Origin: Bradyrhizobium sp. Ai1a-2
Lineage (GTDB): Bacteria; Pseudomonadota; Alphaproteobacteria; Rhizobiales; Xanthobacteraceae
DNA length: 36,801 nt
Assembly: GCF_000426245.1 (NCBI RefSeq)
Contig: NZ_AUEZ01000078.1
Location: 1 to 36,801 of the forward strand
Reading direction: 5' to 3'
A program made the position numbers and the translations under genes. Of this stretch, positions 1 through 7,743 are shown in pieces. Under the pieces are notes generated by a model, which did not search any database, was not told the origin of the DNA, and saw only the letters and a program-made list of their open reading frames with translations. Position 1 is the first letter of the stretch; the number at the start of each line of letters is the position of its first letter.

Positions 1-251
1 TCGGACATCGCCTCGAAGATCCGCCACCAAACGCCCTTGATGCTCCATCGACTGAAGCGCCGAAATACGCTGTTCCAATCCCCGAACACTTCCGGAAGAT
101 CGCGCCACGGAGAACCCGTACGCACGATCCACAATACGCCTTCAACAAACATCCGATTGTCGCGTCCGGTCGAGCCCTTCTGGTCGGGACGACCTATGAT
201 CAGCGGCGCCATCCGCTCCCACGCCGCGTCGCTCAAAACCAAACGATCCAT
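1..251 (-). CDS. IS5-family transposase, N-terminal part (3' end outside window)
   Basis: Translation from the ATG at 251 begins MDRLVLSDAAWERM and is open to the window edge (83 codons). It contains the typical N-terminal blocks of IS5/IS427 transposases: the GRP.QKGSTGRDNR stretch, then VLWIVRTGSPWRDLP, then GVWWRIFEAMS. These precede the DDE catalytic core, which lies outside the window. There is no frameshift or stop in the visible part, so this copy may be intact. It probably belongs to the same IS group as the C-terminal transposase fragment at the right edge, although the two visible parts do not overlap and identity cannot be shown. Confidence 0.85.
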   Translation of the reverse strand, partial: MDRLVLSDAAWERMAPLIIGRPDQKGSTGRDNRMFVEGVLWIVRTGSPWRDLPEVFGDWNSVFRRFSRWSIKGVWWRIFEAMS

Positions 252-330
252 CACACCCAAGGCCGCCTCCCCAAAAGCAGCCTTGAATCTGATTTGCTCC
301 TAAAAGGGAATCCTTAGAGTCCACACCGCC
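1..330 (-). mobile_element. IS5-family (IS427-like) insertion sequence, right end, truncated by the window
   Basis: The segment holds the start of an IS5-type transposase on the minus strand and the element's outer end. Read inward on the minus strand from 330, the end is GGCGGTGTGGACTC, which matches 12 of 14 bases with the end of the IS at the other edge of the window (GGTGGTGTGGACAC from 36470). The base pair TA at 331-332 inside CTAG (330-333) fits the TA duplication and CTAG preference known for this group. The rest of the element lies to the left of the window, so its other end cannot be checked. Confidence 0.8.
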
Positions 331-342
331 TAGGGGGCACCG

Positions 343-1545
343 ATGGCTGCGGACAATCGACGCGCCGCGATGTTTCGCGTGGTCGTGCCACATCAGCATA
401 GCCGCGTCACCTATGCCGAACTGTTCTTCGATCTGGTGTTCGTGTTCGCGGTCACGCAGATCTCGCACACGCTGCTTCATCATTTCACACCGATCGGCGC
501 TGTCCAGGTTACGCTGCTGTTCCTCGCGGTGTGGTGGGTCTGGGTCTTCACGGCCTGGGTGACCAACTGGCTCAATCCGGAACTGACCCCGGTCCGCATC
601 CTCCTGTTCCTGATGATGCTCGGCGGCCTCGTGCTGTCGACCACGATTCCGACGGCCTTTGAAGGCCGCGGCCTGTGGTTCGCCATCGCGTACGCAGTGA
701 TGCAGGTCGGACGCACCGCATTCTGGCTGGTCTCGACCCCGCATCACTGGACCGCGGTGCGCCACAATGCCATCCGCATCCTGGCCTGGCTCTCCACCTC
801 TGCCGTGTTCTGGATCCTCGGCGGTCTTTCTGAAGGTGAGTCCAGGCTATGGCTGTGGATCATTGCGCTCGTGATCGAGTATGTTTCGCCGGCGGCGCGG
901 TTCTGGATCCCGAGGTTGGGGCCATCATCGCTCGAGGCCTGGGCGGTCGAAGGCGGCCATATGGCCGAGCGCTGCGCCCTTTTCATCATCATCGCGCTCG
1001 GCGAGGCGATCGTCGTCAACGGCGCGACCTTTGCCGAACTAAGCTGGACCACCGAGATCGTGCTGGCCTTCGTGTCCTCGCTGGTCGGCAGCATCGCGAT
1101 GTGGTGGATCTATTTCCACAAGGGCGCCGAGGCCGGCTCCGAACTGATCTCGACATCGGCCGAATCAGGGAAACTGGCCCGCCTTGCCTACACCTATCTG
1201 CACATGCCGATCGTCGCCGGCATCATCCTGACGGCGGTGGCGGACGAGCTGGTCCTGAAGCATCCCGGCGGCCGTTCCGATCTCAAGACGATCCTGAGCA
1301 CGATCGGCGGCCCGCTTCTGTTCCTGATCGGGACGATCCTGTTCAAGCTCTCGATCCGAGGCTTCCTGCAGCTCTCCCACATCGCCGGCATCGTCGCGCT
1401 GCTCGTGCTGAGCTGGTTCGCAAGCGAGCTGTCGCCGCTATGGCTTTCGCTCCTCACGACCGCGATCCTGATCGTGGTCGCGCTATGGGAATCGGTGTCG
1501 CTGGGCCCGGCTCCGGAATCTCATTCCGAAGCCGCCAGCGCGTGA
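343..1545 (+). CDS. Low temperature requirement A (LtrA) family membrane protein
   Basis: This 400-residue integral membrane protein matches the LtrA family. Near the N-terminus it has the hallmark stretch VTYAELFFDLVFVFAVTQIS (about residues 22-41), later GHMAERCALFIIIALGEAIV (about 206-225), and about ten or more hydrophobic segments throughout. LtrA was named for growth at low temperature in Listeria; its biochemical role is unknown, so only the family name is given. The ATG at 343 has a G-rich ribosome site (GGGGGC) immediately upstream, and the IS end lies only 12 bp before it, so the native promoter has been separated from the gene. Its 3' end overlaps the convergent egtD by 25 bp. Confidence 0.85.
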   Translation: MAADNRRAAMFRVVVPHQHSRVTYAELFFDLVFVFAVTQISHTLLHHFTPIGAVQVTLLFLAVWWVWVFTAWVTNWLNPELTPVRILLFLMMLGGLVLSTTIPTAFEGRGLWFAIAYAVMQVGRTAFWLVSTPHHWTAVRHNAIRILAWLSTSAVFWILGGLSEGESRLWLWIIALVIEYVSPAARFWIPRLGPSSLEAWAVEGGHMAERCALFIIIALGEAIVVNGATFAELSWTTEIVLAFVSSLVGSIAMWWIYFHKGAEAGSELISTSAESGKLARLAYTYLHMPIVAGIILTAVADELVLKHPGGRSDLKTILSTIGGPLLFLIGTILFKLSIRGFLQLSHIAGIVALLVLSWFASELSPLWLSLLTTAILIVVALWESVSLGPAPESHSEAASA

Positions 1546-2492
1546 ACGGAGAACATCTTTGCCGCGTCGGTCCAGGACTGCCGGACTGTCCAGCCCGAAT
1601 TTCGGGCCAGCTCCGTGAAGCGCTCCAGCGAATATTTGTAGCTGTTCTCGGTGTGGATGCTCTCGCCGGGACGGAACGAAAAAGTGTTGCCGAGGATCCG
1701 CACGTTCTGCGCCTTGCGGCTGATCAGGTGCATCTCGATCCGGTGGCGGTCGCGGTTGTAGACCGAGCGATGGGAGAAGGCGGGGAGATCGAAATTGCCG
1801 CCGAGCTCGCGGTTGATGCGCACCAGCACATTCAGATTGAAGCGCGCGGTGACGCCGGCTGCATCATTATAGGCGTTGTACAGCACGCGCTCGTCCTTCT
1901 CGAGGTCGACGCCGATGATCATCTGCGCGCCGGAGCCTAGGATCTTGCGCGCAGTGCGCAGGAAATCGGCGGCTTCCTGCGGCTCGAAATTGCCGATCGT
2001 CGATCCCGGGAAGAAGCCCACTTTCGGCATCGCGGCGATTTCGGCCGGCAGCGCGAAAGGCGTGGTGAAATCGGCGGCGACCGGATAGACGCGCAGGCCG
2101 GGAAAGTCCTTGCGCAGGCCTTCCGCTTGCGCGTTCAGGAAATCGCCGGAGATGTCGACGGGCACGTAGGCGCCGAATTCGCAGTGCTCGAGCAACAGGC
2201 GCACCTTGGTGGTCGCGCCCGCGCCGAACTCGACCAGCGCGGCACCCGCAGGGATGATCTTGGCAATCTCGGCGCCGCGATCGCCCAAGATGCCGAGCTC
2301 GGTACGGGTCGGGTAGTATTCCGGCAGCACCGTGATCTGCTCGAACAACTCCGAGCCGGTCGCGTCATAGAAATATTTGGGCGACAGGCGCTTGGGATGT
2401 TGGGCGAGCTGTCCGATCACATCGCCTGCAAAGGCTGCGGTCTGATCGTCAAAGGCATAGGCCTTGGCTAAAGCGCGGGCATGCACATTCAT
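1521..2492 (-). CDS. egtD: L-histidine N-alpha-methyltransferase (ergothioneine biosynthesis)
   Basis: EgtD trimethylates histidine with SAM to make hercynine, the first step of ergothioneine synthesis in the cytosol. The 323-residue length is normal for the family. Visible signatures are the N-terminal LSPKYFYDATGSELFEQI, the SAM-binding LVEFGAGATTKVRLLL (about residues 86-101), PGSTIGNF (about 162-169) and the substrate-pocket region YNDAAGVTARFNLNVL. The ATG at 2492 is preceded by AGGAGA at a good distance. It is the second gene after egtB, with a 109-bp gap that holds a palindromic repeat, and probably shares the egtB promoter. The gene ends inside the 3' end of the convergent ltrA-family gene. 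Confidence 0.93.
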   Translation of the reverse strand: MNVHARALAKAYAFDDQTAAFAGDVIGQLAQHPKRLSPKYFYDATGSELFEQITVLPEYYPTRTELGILGDRGAEIAKIIPAGAALVEFGAGATTKVRLLLEHCEFGAYVPVDISGDFLNAQAEGLRKDFPGLRVYPVAADFTTPFALPAEIAAMPKVGFFPGSTIGNFEPQEAADFLRTARKILGSGAQMIIGVDLEKDERVLYNAYNDAAGVTARFNLNVLVRINRELGGNFDLPAFSHRSVYNRDRHRIEMHLISRKAQNVRILGNTFSFRPGESIHTENSYKYSLERFTELARNSGWTVRQSWTDAAKMFSVHALAASE

Positions 2493-2545
2493 GATACTCT
2501 CCTGAACGCGCCTTCCCGCGCGCTATGATTTTTGGTTGTTTTTGC

Positions 2546-2590
2546 GCATGATCGTTTCGGAAAGCCGGTTTCCGCCTTTCCGGATCATGC
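2546..2590. repeat. Interspersed palindromic repeat between egtB and egtD
   Basis: The outer arms GCATGATC and GATCATGC are perfect complements, and inner GGAAA/TTTCC and CCGG blocks extend the pairing, so the 45-bp unit can fold into a long hairpin. A shorter relative with the same GGCATGATCCGGAA opening lies at 20440-20477. Such units are scattered between genes in Bradyrhizobium-type genomes. Placed inside the egtBD transcript it could stabilise or attenuate the message. Confidence 0.7.
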
Positions 2591-2601
2591 TTGAGAACTG
2601 A

Positions 2602-3852
2602 TCAGGCGTAATCGGCGAGCCGTAATCCCGTGAATTGCCAGCGGTGGTGCGGATAAAAGAAGTTGCGATAGGTGATACGACTGTGACCGCTCGGAGTTGC
2701 GAGCGAGGAGCCGCGCAGCACCAATTGATTGACCATGAACTTGCCGTTGTACTCGCCGAGCGCGCCCTCGATCGCACGGTAGCCCGGATACGGTGAATAG
2801 GAGGAGCGGGTCCACTGCCAGACGATGCCGAAGGCGTCGTTGAGCTGGCCGGCGCGCGCGGCGACCTCCCACTCCATTTCGGTCGGCAAATGTTTGCCGG
2901 CCCAGCGGGCGAAGGCGTCGGCCTCGTAATAGCTGACATGGCAGACCGGAGCTGCCGGGTCGATCGGCTGCAGGCCACCCAAGGTCATGATCTGCCACTG
3001 GCCGTCGACGTTGCGCCAATGGCCGGGCGCCTCCCAGCCTTCCTTCTCGACGGTCGCAAAACCGTCCATCAGCCAGAGCGTAGCCGTGCGGTAGCCGCCA
3101 TCCTGGATGAAGGCGAGCCACTCCGCGTTGGTCACGAGATTGCGCGCCAGTTTGACGGGGCCGACCAGGGCGCGATGCGCCGGCTTTTCATTGTCGAAAT
3201 GAAAGCTGTCGTCCGGATGCCCGATGGTGTGGATACCCTCGTTCAGCGTCACCCATTCCTCGCCGCGCTTGGAGGCCGGGAAGCGCCATGCCGGATCGTA
3301 CGCCGGCGGGATCGGGTTCTGCGCGAAGGCGTGCAGGATATCGGTCCACATCAGTTCCTGATGCTGCTGCTCGTGATTGAGCCCGACCTCGACCAGCGGG
3401 ACCAGCTTTGCCAGCTTTTCCTCGCCCGCGGTCTTGAAGAATTTCACCACGGCATCGTCCACATGCCGGCGATAGGCAGTGACCTCGTCGGCGCTTGGCC
3501 GGGTCAGGTGGCCGCGCTGGGCCCGGGCATGGCGAGGGCCGGCGCTGACATAATAGGAATTGAAGAGATAGGCGTAATCGGGATGGAAGGGCTTGTAGCC
3601 GTCCTGATGCTCCCCGAGCAGAAATTGCTCGAAGAACCAGGTAGTATGGGCGCGGTGCCACTTTGCCGGGCTCGCGTCCGGCATGGACTGGATCAGCTGG
3701 TCCTCCGCCGACAGGGGGGCCGCCCGGCGTTCAGTTTCATCCCGCACTGCGAGAAAAGCCTCCACCAGGCCCTGAGACAGGGAACCGGAATCAGAAGCGC
3801 GTGATGGGGAAGGGGTGGCAAGGGTGGCGGCAGCGGATGCTGGTTTCGTCAC
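2602..3852 (-). CDS. egtB: Ergothioneine biosynthesis sulfoxide synthase EgtB
   Basis: EgtB is the non-haem iron enzyme that joins hercynine to a thiol donor (gamma-Glu-Cys, Cys or glutathione, depending on the subtype) with oxygen. The protein has an N-terminal DinB-like bundle carrying the iron motif HEQQHQE (about residue 160 on) and an early WHRAHT histidine, followed by a C-terminal formylglycine-generating-enzyme fold ending in RNFFYPHHRWQFTGLRLA. I place the start at the GTG at 3852 (416 residues), preceded by GGAG with six bases between. The reading frame also opens at a TTG at 3891, but that start overlaps an EcfG promoter (3876-3900) whose transcript would begin near 3869. egtC and egtE are not in the window, as is common for two-gene egtBD loci. 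Confidence 0.9.
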   Translation of the reverse strand: MTKPASAAATLATPSPSRASDSGSLSQGLVEAFLAVRDETERRAAPLSAEDQLIQSMPDASPAKWHRAHTTWFFEQFLLGEHQDGYKPFHPDYAYLFNSYYVSAGPRHARAQRGHLTRPSADEVTAYRRHVDDAVVKFFKTAGEEKLAKLVPLVEVGLNHEQQHQELMWTDILHAFAQNPIPPAYDPAWRFPASKRGEEWVTLNEGIHTIGHPDDSFHFDNEKPAHRALVGPVKLARNLVTNAEWLAFIQDGGYRTATLWLMDGFATVEKEGWEAPGHWRNVDGQWQIMTLGGLQPIDPAAPVCHVSYYEADAFARWAGKHLPTEMEWEVAARAGQLNDAFGIVWQWTRSSYSPYPGYRAIEGALGEYNGKFMVNQLVLRGSSLATPSGHSRITYRNFFYPHHRWQFTGLRLADYA

Positions 3853-3875
3853 GGGTGTCTCCGAATGCTGGAGAG

Positions 3876-3900
3876 AACGTTGCTCTGCCAAACTGGTTCC
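3876..3900 (-). promoter_or_regulatory. EcfG-type (general stress response) promoter of egtBD
   Basis: On the minus strand GGAAC (3900-3896) is followed by exactly 16 bases and then CGTT (3879-3876). This is the consensus of the alphaproteobacterial general stress sigma factor EcfG. The expected transcript start near 3869 lies upstream of the GGAG and GTG start of egtB at 3852, so promoter, ribosome site and start codon are in a coherent order. It was the only perfect match I found in the intergenic parts of the window. Confidence 0.7.
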
Positions 3901-4154
3901 CTACGGACAGTCCGTCCTAGATAGGGGCTCCCGTTCGGGAAAAAAGCCTCCCGTGGCCATGATATTAGTGTCGTCAGACAATGGGCCTGGAGCCCGACAG
4001 CGGCCTGAAAAGGGCCGCATGCATGCCAGCTCTCCGCCATTTTGCTTTGGGTGCACAACGGTTTGGGCTACATATATAGCTAGTCGCGGGGTAAGCGGGT
4101 CGAGCCGGCCCACCAGCAGTGCCGCAAGGGGCGGAGCCCCAAAGGGAAACGAAA
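3901..4154. other. Intergenic region between divergent egtB and grxD
   Basis: About 250 bp separate the egtB promoter from the grxD start. A TATATA box lies at 4073-4078, about 75 bp before grxD, and could be its -10 element, but I see no convincing -35 at the right distance. A short inverted repeat (CCCGTTCGGG) is present at 3931-3940. No credible ORF is present. Confidence 0.4.
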
Positions 4155-4487
4155 ATGAGCATTGAACAATTCATCGACAACGAAGTGAAGTCGAACGACG
4201 TCGTGCTGTTCATGAAGGGCACGCCGCAATTTCCGCAGTGCGGCTTCTCCGGTCAGGTGGTGCAGATCCTCGACCATATCGGCGTGGGCTATAAGGGCCT
4301 GAACGTGCTGGAGTCCGCCGAGCTGCGCAACGGCATCAAGACTTATTCGAACTGGCCGACCATTCCCCAGCTCTATGTGAAGGGCGAGTTCGTCGGCGGC
4401 TGCGACATCATCCGCGAGATGTTCCAGGCCGGCGAGCTGCAGCAGCTTTTCACCGACAAGGGCGTTCCGGTCGGCGCCGCCGCCTGA
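4155..4487 (+). CDS. grxD: Monothiol glutaredoxin, Grx4/GrxD type
   Basis: This 110-residue protein has the CGFS active site (Cys29) and the conserved blocks VVLFMKGTPQFPQCGFSGQ, WPTIPQLYVKGEFVGGCDI and the C-terminal LQQLFTDKGV. CGFS glutaredoxins bind a [2Fe-2S] cluster with glutathione and work as Fe-S carriers, often with BolA. The ATG at 4155 has AAAGGGAA upstream; an in-frame ATG at 4119 lacks a comparable site. In related genomes bolA often precedes grxD; here no bolA is present upstream and the neighbour is egtB on the other strand. A macrodomain gene follows after 5 bp, suggesting co-translation. Confidence 0.93.
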   Translation: MSIEQFIDNEVKSNDVVLFMKGTPQFPQCGFSGQVVQILDHIGVGYKGLNVLESAELRNGIKTYSNWPTIPQLYVKGEFVGGCDIIREMFQAGELQQLFTDKGVPVGAAA

Positions 4488-4492
4488 GCCTG

Positions 4493-5038
4493 ATGGCGCG
4501 CCAGCTCGGCAACGCGCGCCTCGAAGTCATCGTTGCCGATATCACCATCTTGCGCGTTGACGCCATCGTCAACGCGGCCAATTCCTCCCTTCTCGGTGGA
4601 GGCGGTGTCGATGGCGCGATCCATCGCGCCGCTGGGCCCGAATTGCTCGCCGAATGTCGTAGGTTGCGCGGCTGTGCGACCGGGGACGCCAAGATCACGC
4701 ATGGCTATCGGCTTCCTGCCCGGCATGTCATCCACGCCGTAGGTCCCGTCTGGCATGGGGGCGGTCAAGGCGAGGATGGATTGCTCGCCTCCTGCTATCG
4801 CCGCGCACTCGAGCTCTGTCAGGCGAACGGGCTTGCGTCGCTGGCATTTCCCGCCATTTCGACCGGCGTCTATCGCTTCCCTGCCGACCGTGCCGCCGGG
4901 ATTTCGGTCGGGACGGTCGCGGAAGGACTCGCTTCGACGCCAGCGGTCAACCGGGTGATCTTCTGCTGCTTCTCAGAGGCCAGCGCTCGGCTGCATGAGC
5001 AGGCTTTGGCCGGTCTTTACGGCCCTTGTGCTGATTGA
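4493..5038 (+). CDS. Macrodomain protein, O-acetyl-ADP-ribose deacetylase type
   Basis: This single-domain macro protein of 181 residues resembles YmdB and MacroD enzymes, which hydrolyse O-acetyl-ADP-ribose and can remove ADP-ribose from acidic residues. Diagnostic blocks are the N-terminal IVNAANSSLLGGGGVDGAIHRAAG, which forms the catalytic loop with Asn and Asp, the HVIHAVGPVWHGG block and FPAISTGVYRFP (the phosphate-binding loop). The start is 5 bp after the grxD stop, so it is almost certainly co-transcribed with it. The functional link between an Fe-S glutaredoxin and an ADP-ribose hydrolase is not obvious. Exact substrate specificity cannot be read from the sequence. Confidence 0.9.
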   Translation: MARQLGNARLEVIVADITILRVDAIVNAANSSLLGGGGVDGAIHRAAGPELLAECRRLRGCATGDAKITHGYRLPARHVIHAVGPVWHGGGQGEDGLLASCYRRALELCQANGLASLAFPAISTGVYRFPADRAAGISVGTVAEGLASTPAVNRVIFCCFSEASARLHEQALAGLYGPCAD

Positions 5039-5081
5039 CGCGCCGCCGCTACACTCCCTGCCGAATTCGGGAGGGGTCCAA

Positions 5082-6365
5082 ATGAATTCATTTGAGTTGC
5101 TGCGCGTGCTGGCGACAGGCGCGCTGATGCTTGTTGCATTGCCGGCCGCGAACGCGGAAGGAACGTTCGATATTCCGGCAGGCGCCCGTTTCAACCAGGA
5201 CAAGCTTGCCAAGATCGGCGCGTTCTTCGACAACGAGGTGGCGACCGGGAAAATCCCGGGCGCGATCGTCCTGATCCAGCAGCATGGCAAGCCGGTCTAT
5301 CACCAGTCCTTCGGCGTGCAGGACGTGGGAAGCAAGGCGCCGATCACCGACAAGACGATCTTCCGCCTGTTCTCGATGACGAAGGCGATCACCGCTTTTG
5401 TCTCGGTGCAACTGCTCCAGGACGGCAAGTTCAAGCTCGATGATCCGGTCGCGAAGTACATTCCGTCCTTCGCCAATGTGAAGGTCGGCGTCGAGAAGAA
5501 GAACGAGGACGGCAGCAAGACGCTCGAACTGGTGCCGCCGGACCGGCCGATGACCATGCTCGACCTGATGCGCCACACCTCCGGCATCACCTATGGCTTC
5601 TATGGTGACAGCCTGGTCCGCAAGGCCTATGCATCCGCCAATCTCTATGCCGGCGATTTCGATCTCGCCGAATTTGCCGAGCGGATCGCCAAGCTGCCGC
5701 TGCACAATCAGCCGGGCGCGCTCTGGCAGTATGGCCACTCCACCGATGTGCTGGCGCGCATCATGGAGATCGTTTCCGGCAAGCCGCTGCTTACCATCGA
5801 GCGGGAGAAGCTGCTCGATCCTCTCGGCATGAACGACACCCGCTTCCTCGTCACCGACCCGGAGAAGCAGAAGCTTTTGGCGCAGCCGATGCCGAACGAC
5901 AGCAATTTCCGGGTCGGCCGCGAGAACGACCCGACGGTTGTCAAGAAAATGGAGTTTGCCAGCGGCGGCATGGTCTCCACCATGGCGGACTTCTCCCGGT
6001 TTGCGCAGATGCTGCTCAATGGCGGCACATTCGAAGGCAAGACCTACCTGACCCCCGAGACCTTCAAGCTGATGACGACCGATCAGGTTGGTCCCGGTTC
6101 GGGAGTGGGGCGGGATTACTTCTATTTTCCCGGCGATGGCTTTGGCTTCGGGCTTGGGCTCGCGATTCGCACCGATCCCGGCAACGCGAAGCCGCCGCCC
6201 CCGGGCTCGCTGGGTGAACTGAAATGGGATGGCGCCAGCGGTTGTTATTTCGTGATCGACCGCAAGCAGGATATGTTCTTCGTGCTCCTCGAGCAGACGC
6301 CGACCGAGCGGCAACGTATCCAGCGGACGCTGAAGCAGTTGGTCTATGAAGCAATGGAGAATTGA
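5082..6365 (+). CDS. Secreted beta-lactamase-fold serine hydrolase, copy 1
   Basis: This 427-residue protein belongs to the beta-lactamase/class C-related serine hydrolase family (PF00144), which includes esterases, D-amino-acid peptidases and beta-lactamases. An N-terminal signal peptide runs to about residue 25 (ends ANA). The SxxK motif is SMTK (Ser98, Lys101), the second motif is YGH (Tyr217), and the third region is KWDGASG near the C-terminus in place of the KTG of true beta-lactamases. The ATG at 5082 has GGGAGGGG upstream; a longer frame from 4995 would destroy the signal peptide. It lies 43 bp after the macrodomain gene and overlaps its paralogue by 20 bp. An esterase or transpeptidase-like role is more likely than antibiotic resistance. 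Confidence 0.85.
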   Translation: MNSFELLRVLATGALMLVALPAANAEGTFDIPAGARFNQDKLAKIGAFFDNEVATGKIPGAIVLIQQHGKPVYHQSFGVQDVGSKAPITDKTIFRLFSMTKAITAFVSVQLLQDGKFKLDDPVAKYIPSFANVKVGVEKKNEDGSKTLELVPPDRPMTMLDLMRHTSGITYGFYGDSLVRKAYASANLYAGDFDLAEFAERIAKLPLHNQPGALWQYGHSTDVLARIMEIVSGKPLLTIEREKLLDPLGMNDTRFLVTDPEKQKLLAQPMPNDSNFRVGRENDPTVVKKMEFASGGMVSTMADFSRFAQMLLNGGTFEGKTYLTPETFKLMTTDQVGPGSGVGRDYFYFPGDGFGFGLGLAIRTDPGNAKPPPPGSLGELKWDGASGCYFVIDRKQDMFFVLLEQTPTERQRIQRTLKQLVYEAMEN

Positions 6366-7635
6366 AGCCTTTTCGCGCCGCCTCGTTCTCGTGGCGGCGC
6401 TCGCGCTTCTACTCGGCGCCGGATGCGGCGCCCGCGCGGAAGCTCCGGCCGCCAGCGCACACCGCTTTTCCGCCGCCGGGCTAGCGCGCGTCAGCGACTA
6501 CATCAAGAACGAGATCGTGACCGGCAAGATTCCCGGCGCGATCCTTTTGATCCAGCAGCACGGCAAGCCGGTCTATTACGAGAATTTCGGCGTGCGCGAT
6601 GTCGCCACTCAGCTTTCGATGAGCGCCGACACCATCTTTCGCCTCTATTCGATGTCGAAGCCGATCACCTCGGTGGCCGCGATGATGCTGGTGGAGGACG
6701 GCAAGCTCCGGCTCGACGACCCCGTGTCGAAATACATCCCGGCATTTGCGGACATCAAGGTTGGCGTCGACCAGCGGGCGGAGGACGGCAGCACGACGCT
6801 TACGTTGCAGCCGCTCAAGCGCCCGATCACGATCGAGGATCTGCTGCGCCACACGTCCGGTTTGACATATGGCTTCTCCGGCGACAGCACGGTGCGAAAG
6901 CTCTATTCGGATGCGAACCTTTTCAACGGCGACTGGACCAACGCTGAATTCGCCGCGCGGATCGCGAAATTGCCGCTCGCCGAGCAGTCCGGCACCTTCT
7001 GGGACTATGGCCACTCCACCGACGTGCTCGGCCGCGTGATCGAGGTCGTATCGGGAAAGACGCTGTACCAGTTCGAAAAGGAGCGACTGCTCGATCCGCT
7101 CGGGATGAACGAGACCGCCTTCCACGTCGTCGATCCCGCCAAGCGGCCCCTCATCGCCGAGCCGATGCCGGACGACTGCGCGCTCGGCCCGACCACGATG
7201 GTCAGCGATCCCATGCAGCCGCGCAAATGGGAGTCGGGCGGCGCCGGGATGGTCGGCAACATCGGCGACTATGCGCGGTTTGCGCAGATGCTGCTGAACG
7301 GCGGCACGTTCGAGGGGCGGCGCTATCTCAAGCCCGAGACCATCGCGCTGATGACCAAGGATCATATCGGTCCGGAGACGAAGATCGCGCGCGGTGAACG
7401 CTATTACCCCGGTGCGAACAGTGGCTTCGGCCTTGGCTTTGCCGTGCGCACCTCGGTGCCGGCGGGCACGTCATGGCCGCTTGGTGAATACCGCTGGGAC
7501 GGCGTCGCCGGCACCTTCTTCTTCATCGATCCCGAAGACGACATGTTCGCAGTCTTCATGGTGCAGACGCCCTCGCAGCGCGGGCGGATTCAGCTTGAAC
7601 TGAAGACGCTGATCTATCAGGCAATGGGGCGGTGA
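6346..7635 (+). CDS. Secreted beta-lactamase-fold serine hydrolase, copy 2
   Basis: This 429-residue paralogue of the gene before it starts inside that gene's last codons (20-bp overlap). Its N-terminus is a signal sequence (hydrophobic stretch about residues 12-26, possible cleavage after ARA near 32). The motifs are SMSK (Ser102, Lys105), YGH (Tyr221) and RWDGVAG near the C-terminus. Long blocks such as KIPGAI.LIQQHGKPVY, LDDPV.KYIP, RHTSG.TYGF.GDS and LLDPLGMN are shared with copy 1, so the pair arose by tandem duplication. The cysteine after LLLGAG resembles a lipobox but position -3 is Gly, so lipidation is uncertain. The substrate is unknown. Confidence 0.85.
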   Translation: MKQWRIEAFSRRLVLVAALALLLGAGCGARAEAPAASAHRFSAAGLARVSDYIKNEIVTGKIPGAILLIQQHGKPVYYENFGVRDVATQLSMSADTIFRLYSMSKPITSVAAMMLVEDGKLRLDDPVSKYIPAFADIKVGVDQRAEDGSTTLTLQPLKRPITIEDLLRHTSGLTYGFSGDSTVRKLYSDANLFNGDWTNAEFAARIAKLPLAEQSGTFWDYGHSTDVLGRVIEVVSGKTLYQFEKERLLDPLGMNETAFHVVDPAKRPLIAEPMPDDCALGPTTMVSDPMQPRKWESGGAGMVGNIGDYARFAQMLLNGGTFEGRRYLKPETIALMTKDHIGPETKIARGERYYPGANSGFGLGFAVRTSVPAGTSWPLGEYRWDGVAGTFFFIDPEDDMFAVFMVQTPSQRGRIQLELKTLIYQAMGR

Positions 7636-7646
7636 GGAAGAACACC

Positions 7647-7729
7647 GTCATTGCGAGCGAAGCGAAGCAATCCATTTTTCCGCACGCGGAGGCATGGATT
7701 GCTTCGTCGCTTGCGCTCCTCGCAATGAC
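7647..7729. repeat. Large intergenic palindromic repeat (GTCATTGCGAGC type)
   Basis: The unit begins GTCATTGCGAGCGAAGC and ends GCGCTCCTCGCAATGAC, and inner arms AGCAATCCA / TGGATTGCT also pair, giving a long interrupted hairpin. It sits between the convergent serine hydrolase and threonine aldolase genes and may act as a bidirectional terminator or RNA stabiliser. A short version of the same family is at 29992-30018. Confidence 0.75.
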
Positions 7730-7743
7730 GCGGGATCGTCTGT

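Noticed and set aside
5088..6314. Minus-strand open frame of 408 codons opposite serine hydrolase copy 1
   Set aside because: It is a shadow of a clear secreted hydrolase gene with no motif or ribosome site of its own.
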